A DNA stretch of 64,000 nucleotides from Lewinellaceae bacterium (GTDB lineage Bacteria > Bacteroidota > Bacteroidia > Chitinophagales > Saprospiraceae). Below the pieces are notes generated by a model that searched no databases, had not been told where the DNA came from, and was given only the letters and a program-made list of their open reading frames with translations. This document shows positions 50,301-60,100 of this stretch, in pieces. The stretch's first letter is position 1; each line of letters starts with the position of its first letter. The DNA lies in NCBI GenBank assembly GCA_020636095.1, contig JACJYN010000002.1, forward strand, positions 62,001 through 126,000, read 5' to 3'. A program made the translations under genes and the position numbers.

Positions 50301-51457
50301 AGCCGGTGGCTGGGCTTGATGAACTTAGCCTGCCGGAATTGGCCATCTCCCGCGAAGAGATACCGAGAATAACAGAAACGGCCAAACTGGCTTTCCGCGT
50401 AATGGCTAAAGACGCGAAATTCTCACTGGAACGTTTGCAGGTTTTTGTCAATAACGTCCCTAATTTTGGATTGAAAGGCTACAGCCTTCAACCCCAAGCC
50501 TCACAACAAACCGGCCAGCTTGTCGAAATAGTTTTGTCAAAAGGAGAAAATAAAGTAGACGTTTCAGTTTTCAATACGGAAGGGGTTGAATCCCTCAAAG
50601 AAACCGTTTACATCACCTACGACGGCCCCCAACGCCCGCCTAACCTCTATCTCATTGCCCTAGGCGTAGATCAGTTTGCCAACCCCGCCATGAACCTTAG
50701 CTATCCCGCCAAAGATGTTGCAGACATCGCCAACCTCTTCCGAAAAGACACCGCTGTATATAATGAAGTCGTTGTCGAAGACCATTACAACCAGAGCATC
50801 ACCCTCGCCCTGCTCCGTCAGCTCAAAGACAAGCTGATGCAAACCCAGGTCGACGACTGCGTCATCCTCTACGTGGCCGGCCATGGGGTAGTAGACGAAA
50901 ACCTGGACTACTTCCTGGCTACCTACAATATGGACTTCAACCGCCCCGCCGAAAAAGGTATCCCCTACGACGAGCTCGAGACCCTGCTCGACGGCATCCC
51001 CGCCCGCCAGAAGCTCTTCCTGCTCGACGCCTGCCACTCCGGCGAGATCGACAAGGAATCCGTCGCCCTCATCCGGGAGAGGCACACCGAGGACGGCGAA
51101 GTTCAGTTCCGCTCCTTCGACACCCACATCGTGCCCACCCGTCTTGGGCTCGACAATTCCTTCGAGCTGATGAAGCAGCTATTCGTCGACCTGCGGCGAG
51201 GCACCGGCGCCACCGTCATATCCAGTGCCAGCGGGGTGGAGTTCGCTATGGAGGGAGAGGAGTGGCAGAACGGCGTATTCACCTATTGCCTGCTCAAAGG
51301 CCTGCGCGAGGGTGTTGCCGACCTCGACAAAAACGGCCAGGTAATGGTCTCCGAGTTGCAGCAATTCCTGGCGGCCCAGGTTCCCAAGTTGACCGGCGGC
51401 CGGCAGCAGCCGACATTCCGGGTAGAGAATATCTCGAATGATTGGCGGGTGTGGTAA
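47318..51457 (+). CDS. Exported ankyrin-WD40-caspase protein
   Basis: 1379 residues, GTG start. Signal peptide MKTTILYFVLFAPTLLFG. An ankyrin block (about 95-255) follows, with DGWQAIHWAASRGHAPAAAY, GAMPLHYAVSQGHEATALLL and GWPPLHLAAEVGAYRIALAL. WD40-like repeats span about 270-930. The shared linker has FDLAYNRPDIVMDKLG and YRQAYKKRLKKMG, and a beta-sandwich lies at about 1010-1100. The C-terminal caspase (1108-1360) has both catalytic residues: H1189 in YVAGHGVVDENLDYF and C1239 in LLDACHSGEID. EF-hand-like loop DLDKNGQVMVSE at 1335-1346. It is divergent from the SIR2 operon and followed by a paralogue. A proteolytic role outside the cytoplasm is likely; its targets are unknown. Confidence 0.94.
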   Translation: MKTTILYFVLFAPTLLFGQPEARLLKAIRNCDYPAIKAWLAAYEAPDIYQDAPWCMWAAYHCGLEGVKLFPHRHNPKGVLRQDKRGESYFGNLLAIAAGKGDTALLRYLIEDCQIPVDDKELNLQTLQEDGWQAIHWAASRGHAPAAAYLLAQGADVHALYEGDGAMPLHYAVSQGHEATALLLLGASASPDAPDGNGWPPLHLAAEVGAYRIALALMEAGANPGRENAHGYTALGIAQENKDTLMARLILDFARRLPPQQNEEVDVILQANMNTVNHLEFAADSNYLLINDNLFETNSGRKATDFGAVMASFSQQQPFLYALEGKEGVPVIWNWQREEKIGKFALEGASNDFLPRNPYFNRQKILESPDGSLLITAHEGIFRAWEVLSGKEVRLPLLSRRGLADISSMDGYVLTIDSAGQAAVYEGFQAAAPLYMTDRSHEGYKLTKAGLLREGKWYYCLYEPVEETAISLLEVRECRKGELQWRDEIKAHITAFSIAPSGRRFAYAATDTSIYIINNGRQEERILKGQHGKTISCLQFSPGGAWLLSGSEDRTARLFEAETGRLIQSYESLLQQDIGSKIGFIEFTPDGRYIHNGRIGKLFDLHQPRVVNLYTTVSTLSPDGQYLARKGLKEHANDLMIIYLPSYLDAYESQASIKELAYFKEAKALKGDGSKPEKIEISPDNRIVVAQTANNTVLAWDRESTTLLFTKTCDQEIDELSFSPDSRRLIIKYYPWGADVLDTQQFKNTIAATQAEYSRTGKWMGYVQNDWLTVTSQEGQEQLRIKVEKDLKLRFAFSHNEQWVAALSAGYGLALWNIDTKEHLFDFEAPNAYNRIRFSPDDKYLAIKIAKRMEIWETATGKKAAVMDDLSYTEADIAFSPDGRFLATTGHKEYAIQLWNTHQWKPAFKVFFPGSSVFDSHYILTTSEGYYWGTRFAARTLSFKKGLRVFPFDQFDLAYNRPDIVMDKLGFTPAQTVGAYRQAYKKRLKKMGFNQPVAGLDELSLPELAISREEIPRITETAKLAFRVMAKDAKFSLERLQVFVNNVPNFGLKGYSLQPQASQQTGQLVEIVLSKGENKVDVSVFNTEGVESLKETVYITYDGPQRPPNLYLIALGVDQFANPAMNLSYPAKDVADIANLFRKDTAVYNEVVVEDHYNQSITLALLRQLKDKLMQTQVDDCVILYVAGHGVVDENLDYFLATYNMDFNRPAEKGIPYDELETLLDGIPARQKLFLLDACHSGEIDKESVALIRERHTEDGEVQFRSFDTHIVPTRLGLDNSFELMKQLFVDLRRGTGATVISSASGVEFAMEGEEWQNGVFTYCLLKGLREGVADLDKNGQVMVSELQQFLAAQVPKLTGGRQQPTFRVENISNDWRVW

Positions 51458-51494
51458 AAAACCGGGTGGCTCCCACAGTTGAGCAAAAAAACAT

Positions 51495-51502
51495 TATATT
51501 TG
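51495..51502 (+). promoter_or_regulatory. Candidate -7 box of the second WD40-caspase gene
   Basis: TATATTTG matches TAnnTTTG, 43 bases before the ATG at 51545. The nearest TTG (51479-51481) is only 13 bases away, so the match is incomplete. Confidence 0.35.
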
Positions 51503-51544
51503 ATTTTATCCTGTAAATTTCAAAACTAACGTCTCAACACACCG

Positions 51545-54500
51545 ATGAACCCAATTATTCTAACCACCTGGCTGATGCTCTCCCTGGCACTTACTGCGAA
51601 AGCGCAAACCGAAACCGTTGTTCAATTTGGCCATATCGGGTTTGCCATTACCGAGATGGAACTGTCTCCCGACGGCAAATTCCTGGCTACCACCGACGGG
51701 CAGATCCTGAAGATATGGGAAATGGAATCCGGCCTGGAATACCGGACGATTGCCAGTGAAAAAAGCTTCTTCGCAGGTATCTCTTCCATCCATTTCTCCA
51801 ATGATGGAAGCCATATCTTATTTGCTGAAAACGGAAAAGTAAAGGTCGTAAACTTTAAAACGGGCCAGGTAACTAAAACGTGGAGCCTGGAAGAAGCTAA
51901 CACCGGAGAGGAAGATGAAGAGGCGGAGCCCACCGATGAAGACCTTGAAAAAGCCCAAAACCTGGAATCGTATTTCCGGACGGCCTACAGCCCGGACCGA
52001 AAACTACTGGCCCTGGCCAGTAATAAAAAATTAGAAATACTGGAGGCGGAAACAGGAGCCACCGTTTCTACTTTACCTATTGGAAGAGGCCCCATAAGCC
52101 TGAAGCAAATCCTGGCGGGTGGGTCATCTCCCTTTGAAATTGCGCCCGGTAATGGTTCTATCCTCGTTGATACCGCGGTTTATGACCTCCGCAGTGGAGC
52201 GCAAAGATTTATCCTAACCGATAAGCAGGAATCCTTTGCAATTCAGAGAGCAACTTTCTCCAAAGACGGCCGGCACCTGCTACTTGCCGGTTACGTAACC
52301 GATGGAGAGGAGGATTATTCCTTCGAGAACATGTCGCTCTATGACATCCTGCGTATTTTTAAAAACCAGAGTCTTTCCGGCACAGAATATGGCCTGCTCC
52401 TGGTGCTGGACGCCGAAACCGGAGCGGTAGTTAACCGGTTGGAGACAGAGCCTATTTTTTCAATAGCCCTGAGCCCGGATGGGCGGCAGGCCGCGCTGGT
52501 CCATTCCGGTGAGCAGGCCAGAGTTTACAACTGGCCGTCTCTTCAGGTACAGCAAACCATTACCTTTGAAAAAGGCCAGATCGCCCCGGTTGGCGGCCTG
52601 CTGGGAAAAGCGCCTGAGCTTTTGTTCTCCAAGGACGGCCAGAGCCTGTACCTTGGCGGCCTGTGCAACACCCCCAATGCCATCAGCCAGTACAACCTGA
52701 AAGATGGAGTGAAGGCCCGCTCGCTGGGAGCCGCAATTCCTCCTATATCCCTGCACCCGGAAGTAAGCAAGTCGGATTCCATCATCTTAAAAGAGGTGGA
52801 AATGGTCGCCGGGCCTATCCCCTTCGCTCCTTTTGAATATGATAAGGGCTTTCGCATGCTCGACCTGCTGACCGGCAGAGCTCCCAATGCATTTGCCCGG
52901 TACAGCGATGTGGTTTTCAGCCCGGACAAAAGTTTCTACCTTTCCAGGCAACGGAACGAACCTTTACGCATATATACTACTGAATTCGATGAAGAAATAA
53001 GCACTCTGGAAGACAGCAAAGGAGCGTTTGACCTGCTTACTTTCAGCCCCGATGGCCATTGGGTGGGCGGCATCAGGGTTGAGGATGTATTGATTTGGGA
53101 AACCAGCACCGGCAAACAAAAACACCAGCTCACCAGCCACGATAAGCAGGTCCGGTCCGTAGCTTTTTCTCAGGATGGAGCCATAGCCTGTACGGTGGGG
53201 AAAGATGAAGTGGCCAGGTTCTGGTCCATGGAAACCGGCGAGCTCCTGTTGGAAAAAACACCCCTGTTCAAGACCGAAGGGCTGCGGGAGGTAGGCGGCC
53301 ACTTAAAGAACGCTGGGAGCCTTTTAAAAGAAGGACTGGGCAAGATGCCCTCCATCCGGAAACCATGGGGTAAAAAGAAAAACCAAGATTCGAGCACTGC
53401 CCCCAACCAGCCGGAGAGTATTGGCAATACCATGATTCTATCTGCCGGCCTGCTGGGCTTCAATAACTATTACGACGTTACTTTCAGCCCGGATGGGAAA
53501 ATGGCCGCATTGTGGGGCAATGATCACGCCACCGTCCACTTTTATAGCCTGGAGGAAGAGAAGCCCGTAAAGAAAGTTAAAGACCTCAATATCTTTCTCA
53601 TGAGGCAAATGCTGCTCGGATCCTTCTCGGATGAAGTGCTTCAGGAATCACTTTCCAACTCCGAATCAGACACCATTAACGTTGACAGTGAGAAAGAACT
53701 GCTGGCGACCATGATCACCAATTATTTCGAGAAAGAATATAACCTGCGCAACAAGTCGGCCATCAGCCCCGACTGGACCCGTTTTGCCCGGGCTACCCAG
53801 CCACTCATGGGCAAAAAAGACCCGGCGATAAAAATAATCTATATCGAAAAAGTGAAGGGCGAAAAACGGAAATTCGACCTGGTGGATAGTGAACACCACA
53901 AGGAAGGACTGACCTTCAGCCCGGATGGTAACCTCATCGCCGCCAGCAACCGGGCGGACAATACCATCCGGATCTGGGACGCCTACAGCGGAGAGATCAT
54001 CAAAGACCTCAATGGGCACAGCGGCAAAATTGCTTTTGGCCCCAGCAGCAAGATTCTCATCAGCCAGGGATGGGACAAGCAGATCAAGATATGGGATATT
54101 GAAAAGGCGGAAGTCCTCTACAGCTTCATCGGCATTAAAGGAGAAAATGATTACATCGTCATGCTCCCCTCAGGTTATTACACCTCCTCCCGAAGGAACT
54201 CCAACGCCCTCGCTTTCCGGAAGGGAGACAAGGTATATCCCTTCGAGCAATTTGACCTGCAGTTCAACCGCCCGGATATCCTCCTGAACACCTTCAATGA
54301 AACATCGGTCCGACAACGGCCGGAAGGGTTAACCGACAACGAACTGATCGGCGCCTATGAGAAAGCCTATCAAAAAAGGCTGCAATCTATGGGAATGTCC
54401 GAGGCGGCCTTTGCAGAAGATTTTCACCTTCCGGCGGTCGAACTCGGCAAACTGCCCTACACCACCGAACAACAAAAGATGGACGTCACCTTCCGGGCAA

Positions 54501-55555
54501 AAGATGATAAATACAAACTGATCAGGGTGGATGTCTACATCAATGGAGTGCCCGTTTATGGAAGAAACGGGAAAGACCTTTCCAGTAACCAGTCGGGGGC
54601 CTACAATGGGAAAGTAAGCATCACGCTCAGCCCTGGAATCAATAAAATCCAAGCCATAACCACTAATGAAAAAGGTGTGAAGTCGCTGATCGATGAGGCC
54701 GACATCGACTACCGTGGCAAGGCGCCCGATCCCAAACTGCACCTCGTGCTGCTTGGCGCCTCCAAATTTGCGGACGCCGCCATCAGCCCCCTGGAGTACC
54801 CGGCCAAAGACCTGAAGGATATAGAACAGCTTTTCAAAAGTGCTTCCCCGCAAGACAATTCCCGGGATGTGATCGTCCACCGTTATGTCGACGAAGCCTT
54901 CACCCGTGCCAACTTCAAAAAACTAAAAGAAACACTCGCCAACACGCAAACCGGAGACCAGGTGCTTCTCTTTTTTGCTACCCACGGTTTTCTGGACGCC
55001 AACCTGGAATACTACCTGGCCACTCACGAGACCACTATTACAGCCCCCTCTAAAACGGGCCTGGCCTTCTCGGAAGTGGAAGACCTGCTGGACGCTATCC
55101 CCGCCCGTAATAAAGCAGTGTTCATCGACGCCTGCCATGCCGGAGAAGCCGATGCTTCAGCGGTTGCCGCATTGAAAACCAGGAACACCAATGATGGTGC
55201 CGTCTCTTTCCGCTCCCTGGGAACCATGTCCTGGGGCGAAACGGCGGCCCTGTCCAATATCGAGCAGATGAAAAGCCTGTTCGTTGGGTTGAGAAAGAAC
55301 ACCGGCGCCACCGTTGTGGCCAGTGCGGGAAGCGCCCAATACGCCATGGAAGGGGAAGAATGGAACAACAGCGTTTTCACCTATGCTTTTATAAAAGGCA
55401 TCGGGGAGGAGCAGGCAGACCTTAACTACGATGGCAAAATCACTGTTTCGGAATTGCAGGAGTACCTGCCCCGAAAAGTGAGCCGCCTGACCGGTGGAGG
55501 ACAGCTGCCAACTTATCGATATGAGAATATCCTGAACGACTGGCGGGTGTGGTGA
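51545..55555 (+). CDS. Exported WD40-caspase protein
   Basis: 1336 residues. Signal peptide MNPIILTTWLMLSLALTAKA. WD40-like repeats span about 25-890 (ITEMELSPDGKFLATTDGQI, VRSVAFSQDGAIACTVGKDE, LTFSPDGNLIAASNRADNTI). An acidic insertion EEDEEAEPTDEDLE lies at about 120-135. The linker FDLQFNRPDILLNTF and YEKAYQKRLQSMGM and a beta-sandwich precede the caspase domain (about 1060-1320). Catalytic residues are H1147 in FFATHGFLDANLEYY and C1197 in FIDACHAGEAD. The EF-hand-like loop DLNYDGKITVSE (1292-1303) has all acidic ligands. The C-terminal NDWRVW is identical to that of the upstream paralogue, which supports tandem duplication. It ends one base from the convergent gltD gene. Confidence 0.94.
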   Translation: MNPIILTTWLMLSLALTAKAQTETVVQFGHIGFAITEMELSPDGKFLATTDGQILKIWEMESGLEYRTIASEKSFFAGISSIHFSNDGSHILFAENGKVKVVNFKTGQVTKTWSLEEANTGEEDEEAEPTDEDLEKAQNLESYFRTAYSPDRKLLALASNKKLEILEAETGATVSTLPIGRGPISLKQILAGGSSPFEIAPGNGSILVDTAVYDLRSGAQRFILTDKQESFAIQRATFSKDGRHLLLAGYVTDGEEDYSFENMSLYDILRIFKNQSLSGTEYGLLLVLDAETGAVVNRLETEPIFSIALSPDGRQAALVHSGEQARVYNWPSLQVQQTITFEKGQIAPVGGLLGKAPELLFSKDGQSLYLGGLCNTPNAISQYNLKDGVKARSLGAAIPPISLHPEVSKSDSIILKEVEMVAGPIPFAPFEYDKGFRMLDLLTGRAPNAFARYSDVVFSPDKSFYLSRQRNEPLRIYTTEFDEEISTLEDSKGAFDLLTFSPDGHWVGGIRVEDVLIWETSTGKQKHQLTSHDKQVRSVAFSQDGAIACTVGKDEVARFWSMETGELLLEKTPLFKTEGLREVGGHLKNAGSLLKEGLGKMPSIRKPWGKKKNQDSSTAPNQPESIGNTMILSAGLLGFNNYYDVTFSPDGKMAALWGNDHATVHFYSLEEEKPVKKVKDLNIFLMRQMLLGSFSDEVLQESLSNSESDTINVDSEKELLATMITNYFEKEYNLRNKSAISPDWTRFARATQPLMGKKDPAIKIIYIEKVKGEKRKFDLVDSEHHKEGLTFSPDGNLIAASNRADNTIRIWDAYSGEIIKDLNGHSGKIAFGPSSKILISQGWDKQIKIWDIEKAEVLYSFIGIKGENDYIVMLPSGYYTSSRRNSNALAFRKGDKVYPFEQFDLQFNRPDILLNTFNETSVRQRPEGLTDNELIGAYEKAYQKRLQSMGMSEAAFAEDFHLPAVELGKLPYTTEQQKMDVTFRAKDDKYKLIRVDVYINGVPVYGRNGKDLSSNQSGAYNGKVSITLSPGINKIQAITTNEKGVKSLIDEADIDYRGKAPDPKLHLVLLGASKFADAAISPLEYPAKDLKDIEQLFKSASPQDNSRDVIVHRYVDEAFTRANFKKLKETLANTQTGDQVLLFFATHGFLDANLEYYLATHETTITAPSKTGLAFSEVEDLLDAIPARNKAVFIDACHAGEADASAVAALKTRNTNDGAVSFRSLGTMSWGETAALSNIEQMKSLFVGLRKNTGATVVASAGSAQYAMEGEEWNNSVFTYAFIKGIGEEQADLNYDGKITVSELQEYLPRKVSRLTGGGQLPTYRYENILNDWRVW

Positions 55556-55556
55556 G

Positions 55557-57026
55557 TTACCCCCGCACCATCATCAAACTATCATCCCTTGCTTCCAGCA
55601 TAGAGCTGCCCATCAGGTATTCATCCACCCGGCGGGCAGCTTCGCGCCCTTCGGCGATAGCCCAGACGACCAGCGACTGGCCGCGGCGCATGTCGCCGGC
55701 GGCAAAGACTTTTTCCTGGTTGGTTTGGTAGTTCTCGTCGCGAACATTGCCCCGGCCGTCCACCTCTACGCCGAGCTGTTGCAGCATGCCGTCAAACTGC
55801 GGGTGCAGGAAGCCAACGGCCAGCAGGGCCAGCTGGCAGGGGATGTCGCGCTCGGTGCCTTCCACCTCTTTGAAGGCGTAGCGCCCCGTTTTGTTGTCTT
55901 TGGCCCACTCGATATCCACCAGTTTGATGGCTTTGAGCCGGCCGTTTTTGTCGCCGATAAATTCTTTGGTGAGGATGGCCCACTGCCGGTCGCAGCCCTC
56001 TTCGTGGCTGGAAGAGGTGCGCAGGGTCATCGGCCAGTTGGGCCAGCTGTAGGGGTCGCGCTCAGCGGGCGGCTTCGCGAGTAGCTCGATCTGGGTAACC
56101 GACTTGGCCCCGTGGCGGTTGGAGGTGCCTACACAGTCGGCGCCGGTATCGCCGCCGCCAATGACGAGCACATGTTTGCCCTTTGCCAGGACGGCCTCTT
56201 CTTTCGGGATGGGTTCGCCTGCCACGCGCCGGTTGTTCTGCTCCAGAAATTCCATAGCGAAGTGCACCCCTTCCAACTCGCGGCCGGGGATGTTCAGGTT
56301 GCGGGGTACGGTGGAGCCGCCGCAGAGCAGCAAGGCGTCAAATTCGCTGAGCAGTTGCTGTGGGTCCACGTTTTCCCCCACATTGGCGTTCGTCTTGAAA
56401 CGCACCCCTTCGGCCTCCATGATGGCTACGCGCCGCTCGACCACCGACTTTTCCAGTTTAAAATCCGGAATGCCGTAGCGAAGCAACCCGCCAATGCGGT
56501 CGTTGCGTTCGAAGACGGTCACCAGATGGCCGGCCTTGTTGAGCTGGGCGGCGGCGGCCAGCCCTGCCGGCCCCGAGCCTACTACCGCCACCTTCTTGCC
56601 GGTGCGCATCGTCGGCGGTTGGGGCCGCACATAGCCCTTTTCATAGGCCACCTCCGCGATCGATTTTTCGATGTGCTCAATGGCTACCGGCGGCTGGTTG
56701 ATACCCAGCACGCAGGCCGTCTCGCAGGGCGCCGGGCAGATGCGGCCCGTAAATTCCGGAAAGTTATTGGTGCTGCTCAGAATCTCGTAGGCCAGGCGCC
56801 AGTCTTCTTCGTATACCGCATCGTTGAATTCGGGGATGATATTGCCCAGCGGGCATCCGCTATGGCAAAAGGGAATGCCGCAATCCATACAACGAGAGGC
56901 CTGCTGCACCGTTTTTTTGGTGCTAAAGTCCTCATAAATCTCTTTATAGTCTTTCACCCGCTCCCTGGCCTTACGGGCCTTGGGGAGCTCACGGGTGTAT
57001 TTTAAAAATCCTTTTGGGTCTGCCAT
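55557..57026 (-). CDS. gltD: Glutamate synthase small subunit (NADPH)
   Basis: 489 residues. It transfers electrons from NADPH to the large subunit. Iron-sulfur cysteines are in CMDCGIPFCHSGCPLGNIIP and ICPAPCETACVLGI. An FAD-binding Rossmann motif is at VAVVGSGPAGLAAAAQLNKA, and the NAD(P)H site in HVLVIGGGDTGADCVGTSNR. It ends AAGDMRRGQSLVVWAIAEGR plus a short tail, all standard. It follows gltB with a 159-base gap and probably shares its transcript. Its 3' end is tail-to-tail with the caspase gene with no room for a terminator. Confidence 0.98.
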   Translation of the reverse strand: MADPKGFLKYTRELPKARKARERVKDYKEIYEDFSTKKTVQQASRCMDCGIPFCHSGCPLGNIIPEFNDAVYEEDWRLAYEILSSTNNFPEFTGRICPAPCETACVLGINQPPVAIEHIEKSIAEVAYEKGYVRPQPPTMRTGKKVAVVGSGPAGLAAAAQLNKAGHLVTVFERNDRIGGLLRYGIPDFKLEKSVVERRVAIMEAEGVRFKTNANVGENVDPQQLLSEFDALLLCGGSTVPRNLNIPGRELEGVHFAMEFLEQNNRRVAGEPIPKEEAVLAKGKHVLVIGGGDTGADCVGTSNRHGAKSVTQIELLAKPPAERDPYSWPNWPMTLRTSSSHEEGCDRQWAILTKEFIGDKNGRLKAIKLVDIEWAKDNKTGRYAFKEVEGTERDIPCQLALLAVGFLHPQFDGMLQQLGVEVDGRGNVRDENYQTNQEKVFAAGDMRRGQSLVVWAIAEGREAARRVDEYLMGSSMLEARDDSLMMVRG

Positions 57027-57185
57027 GGTTTAGTTTAGTGTATTCCTGTATGTGTGCATTCGTGCATTTGTCATGCCGCCGCATAGTTGCGGGAACCTTG
57101 CCTCTTCACCGTTGAGGATAATGGTTTTCTCAGTGTGGCGAAGCGGCCTTCCCTTCCGACTTCGCACTTCCGCCTTCCGGCTTTG

Positions 57186-60100
57186 TCAAGCCGTCTTCGC
57201 CGCCGCCCGTTCTGCTTCTTCCGCCTGCAGGGCCAGCGCTTTGCGTTTTTCCAGCACTGCCTTGTAGTCCCTCGGCATTACTTTAGTGAAATGGGTTTTC
57301 TGATTATCCCAGTCCTGAAGAATGTCGGCGGCCACCTGGCTGGAGGTGTAGTGGAAGTGGCTGCGAATGAGCGCGCGGACGCGCTTGAAATCTTCTTCCT
57401 CCATAGGGTCGAGGCCCACCATGCCGGGGTTGACGTGGCGCTCAAACTCGCCTCTGGGGTTGTAGACGTAGGCCATGCCGCCACTCATACCCGCAGCGAA
57501 GTTCTTGCCGGTTTCGCCCAGCACTACGACGATACCGCCGGTCATGTACTCGCAACCGTGGTCGCCGATACCTTCGACGACGGTTTTCACACCCGAGTTG
57601 CGGACCGCAAACCGCTCCCCGGCCATGCCACGGATGTAGGCTTCCCCGGAGGTCGCTCCGTAGAAGGCTACATTGCCGATGATGATGTTCTCGCTGGGCT
57701 TGAATTTGGCCTCCCGGTCGGGCACAACTACAAGGCGGGCGCCGGACAAGCCTTTGCCGAAATAGTCGTTGGCTTCCCCTTCGAGGGTAAATTCCAGCCC
57801 GCAGGCGCTGAAGGCGCCGAAGCTCTGCCCCGCCGAGCCGCGGAAGCGATAGCGGATGGCCGCATCGGGCAGCCCTTCTCCTTTATACCGTTTAGAGATT
57901 TCGTTGGACAACATGGCCCCCACCGCCCGGTCGGTATTGCGGATGTTAAAGGTACTGCTGATAGGCGCCTTTTCCTCCAGCGCCAATCGGGCGTGCTCGA
58001 TGAGCTTACGGTCCAGCACCTGTTCGATCCCGTGATCTTGTTCCACCTGTTTGTACTGGCCGATCGATTCATCGGCCGGCTCCTTGTACAGGATGGGGCG
58101 CAGGTCCAGTTCCTTGTATTTCCAGTGTTGTACTTTTTGTTTTACTTTGAGCATTTCCACCTTGCCGACCATCTCGTTGATGGTGCGGAAGCCCAGCTCG
58201 GCCATGATCTCCCGTAAGTCTTCGGCCAGAAAGCGGAAAAAATTGATCACATGTTCAGGATCGCCAGTGAAGCGTTTGCGCAGCTCGGGGTCCTGGGTGG
58301 CGATGCCCACCGGGCAGGTATTGAGGTGGCACTTGCGCATCATGATGCACCCTTCGACGATCAGGGCAGCGGTGGCCACCCCCCACTCTTCCGCCCCCAG
58401 CAGGGTGGCGATGGCCAGGTCGCGGCCGGTGCGGATTTGCCCGTCAGTTTGCAGCACGACGCGGTCCCGCAGCTTGTTCTTCACCAGGGTCTGGTGCGAT
58501 TCGGCCAGGCCCAGTTCCCAGGGCAGGCCGGCGTGGCGGATGGAGGTCAGCGGTGAAGCCCCGGTACCGCCGTCGTGGCCGGAAATCAGGATGGCGTCGG
58601 CGTGAGCCTTGGCCACACCGGAAGCGATGATGCCTACGCCCGCTTTGGAAACCAGCTTGACATTGATGCGCGCCGCCGGATTGGCGTTCTTCAGGTCGAA
58701 GATCAGCTGGGCCAGGTCTTCGATCGAGTAAATATCGTGGTGAGGCGGCGGGGAGATTAGTCCTACGCCAGGCGTGGAGTGGCGCACCCTTCCGATCCAG
58801 TCGTCCACCTTATGGCCGGGCAGCTGGCCTCCTTCGCCGGGCTTGGCGCCCTGCGCCATCTTGATCTGCAGCTCGGCGGCATTGGCCAGGTAATAGCTGG
58901 TCACCCCAAAGCGGCCGGAGGCCACCTGTTTGATGGCCGAGCGCTGCCAGTCGCCGTTGGGCTTGGGTTCAAAGCGGCTTTCATCCTCTCCGCCCTCGCC
59001 GCTGTTGCTCTTCGCGCCAATGCGGTTCATAGCAACGGCCAGGGTGGAATGCGCCTCGTGGGAGATCGACCCGAAAGACATCGCGCCGGTGGCAAAGCGC
59101 TTCATGATGCGCTCCGCCGGCTCTACCTCTTTGATGTCGATGCGCTCTCCTTTTCGGAACGTCAGCAACCCACGCAGGGTCAACGCCTGCTCCGTCTGCT
59201 CGTTGATCAGTTTAGCATATTTCTTGAAGGCCGAATAGTCGTTTTTCCGGGTAGCGTACTGCAGCAGGTGAATCGTCTGTGGGGTGAGGGTGTGGGCTTC
59301 TCCCCGGCGTTTCCACTGGTACACACCGCCTACATCGAGCTGGCCGTTGGCGAGGGCTTTCTCGGGGAAAGCCAGGCGGTGCCGCGCCAGCACCTCGCGG
59401 GCAATACCGTCAAAGCCGATGCCCTGGATTCGGGAAATGCTACCCCGGAAGCATTTGTCCACTACCTCTTCGTTCAGGCCCAGCACCTCAAAAATCTGCG
59501 CCCCCTGATAGGACTGCAGGGTGGAAATGCCGATCTTAGACATGATCTTCAGCAAACCTTTACCCACCGCTTTATTGTAGGTTTCAAAGAGCTTGTCCAG
59601 CTTGGCAGATTTATCAAAGACATTGCGTTTTTTCAGGCCGGCGATGGTGGCGTAGGCCATATAGGGGTTGATGGCGCTGGCGCCGTACCCGATCAGGGTG
59701 GCAAAGTGGTGGGTTTCCCGCACATCGCCCGATTCCACCACGATGGAAGTGAGGCTGCGCAGGCCCTTTCGGATGAGGTGGTGATGCACTGCCCCCACTG
59801 CCATCAAAGAAGGAATGGGCGCCCGGTAGGGGTCGGCGTTGCGGTCGGAAAGGATCAGGATATTGACGCCATTCCGGGCGAGGTCTTCAGCGACCGCGCA
59901 GACGTGGTCGATGGCGGCCTGCAACCGGCCCTGCTGGCCGTCGGCCTTAAATACGGTATCGATAACACCCGACTTGAAATGCGGGTGCACTATTTGCTTG
60001 ATCTTGCTCAGCTCCACATTGCTCAACACAGGGCTGGGCAGGTGGATAAACCTCGCCCGCTCGGGTTTCAGCTCCAGAATATTGCCTGCTCCCCCCAACA

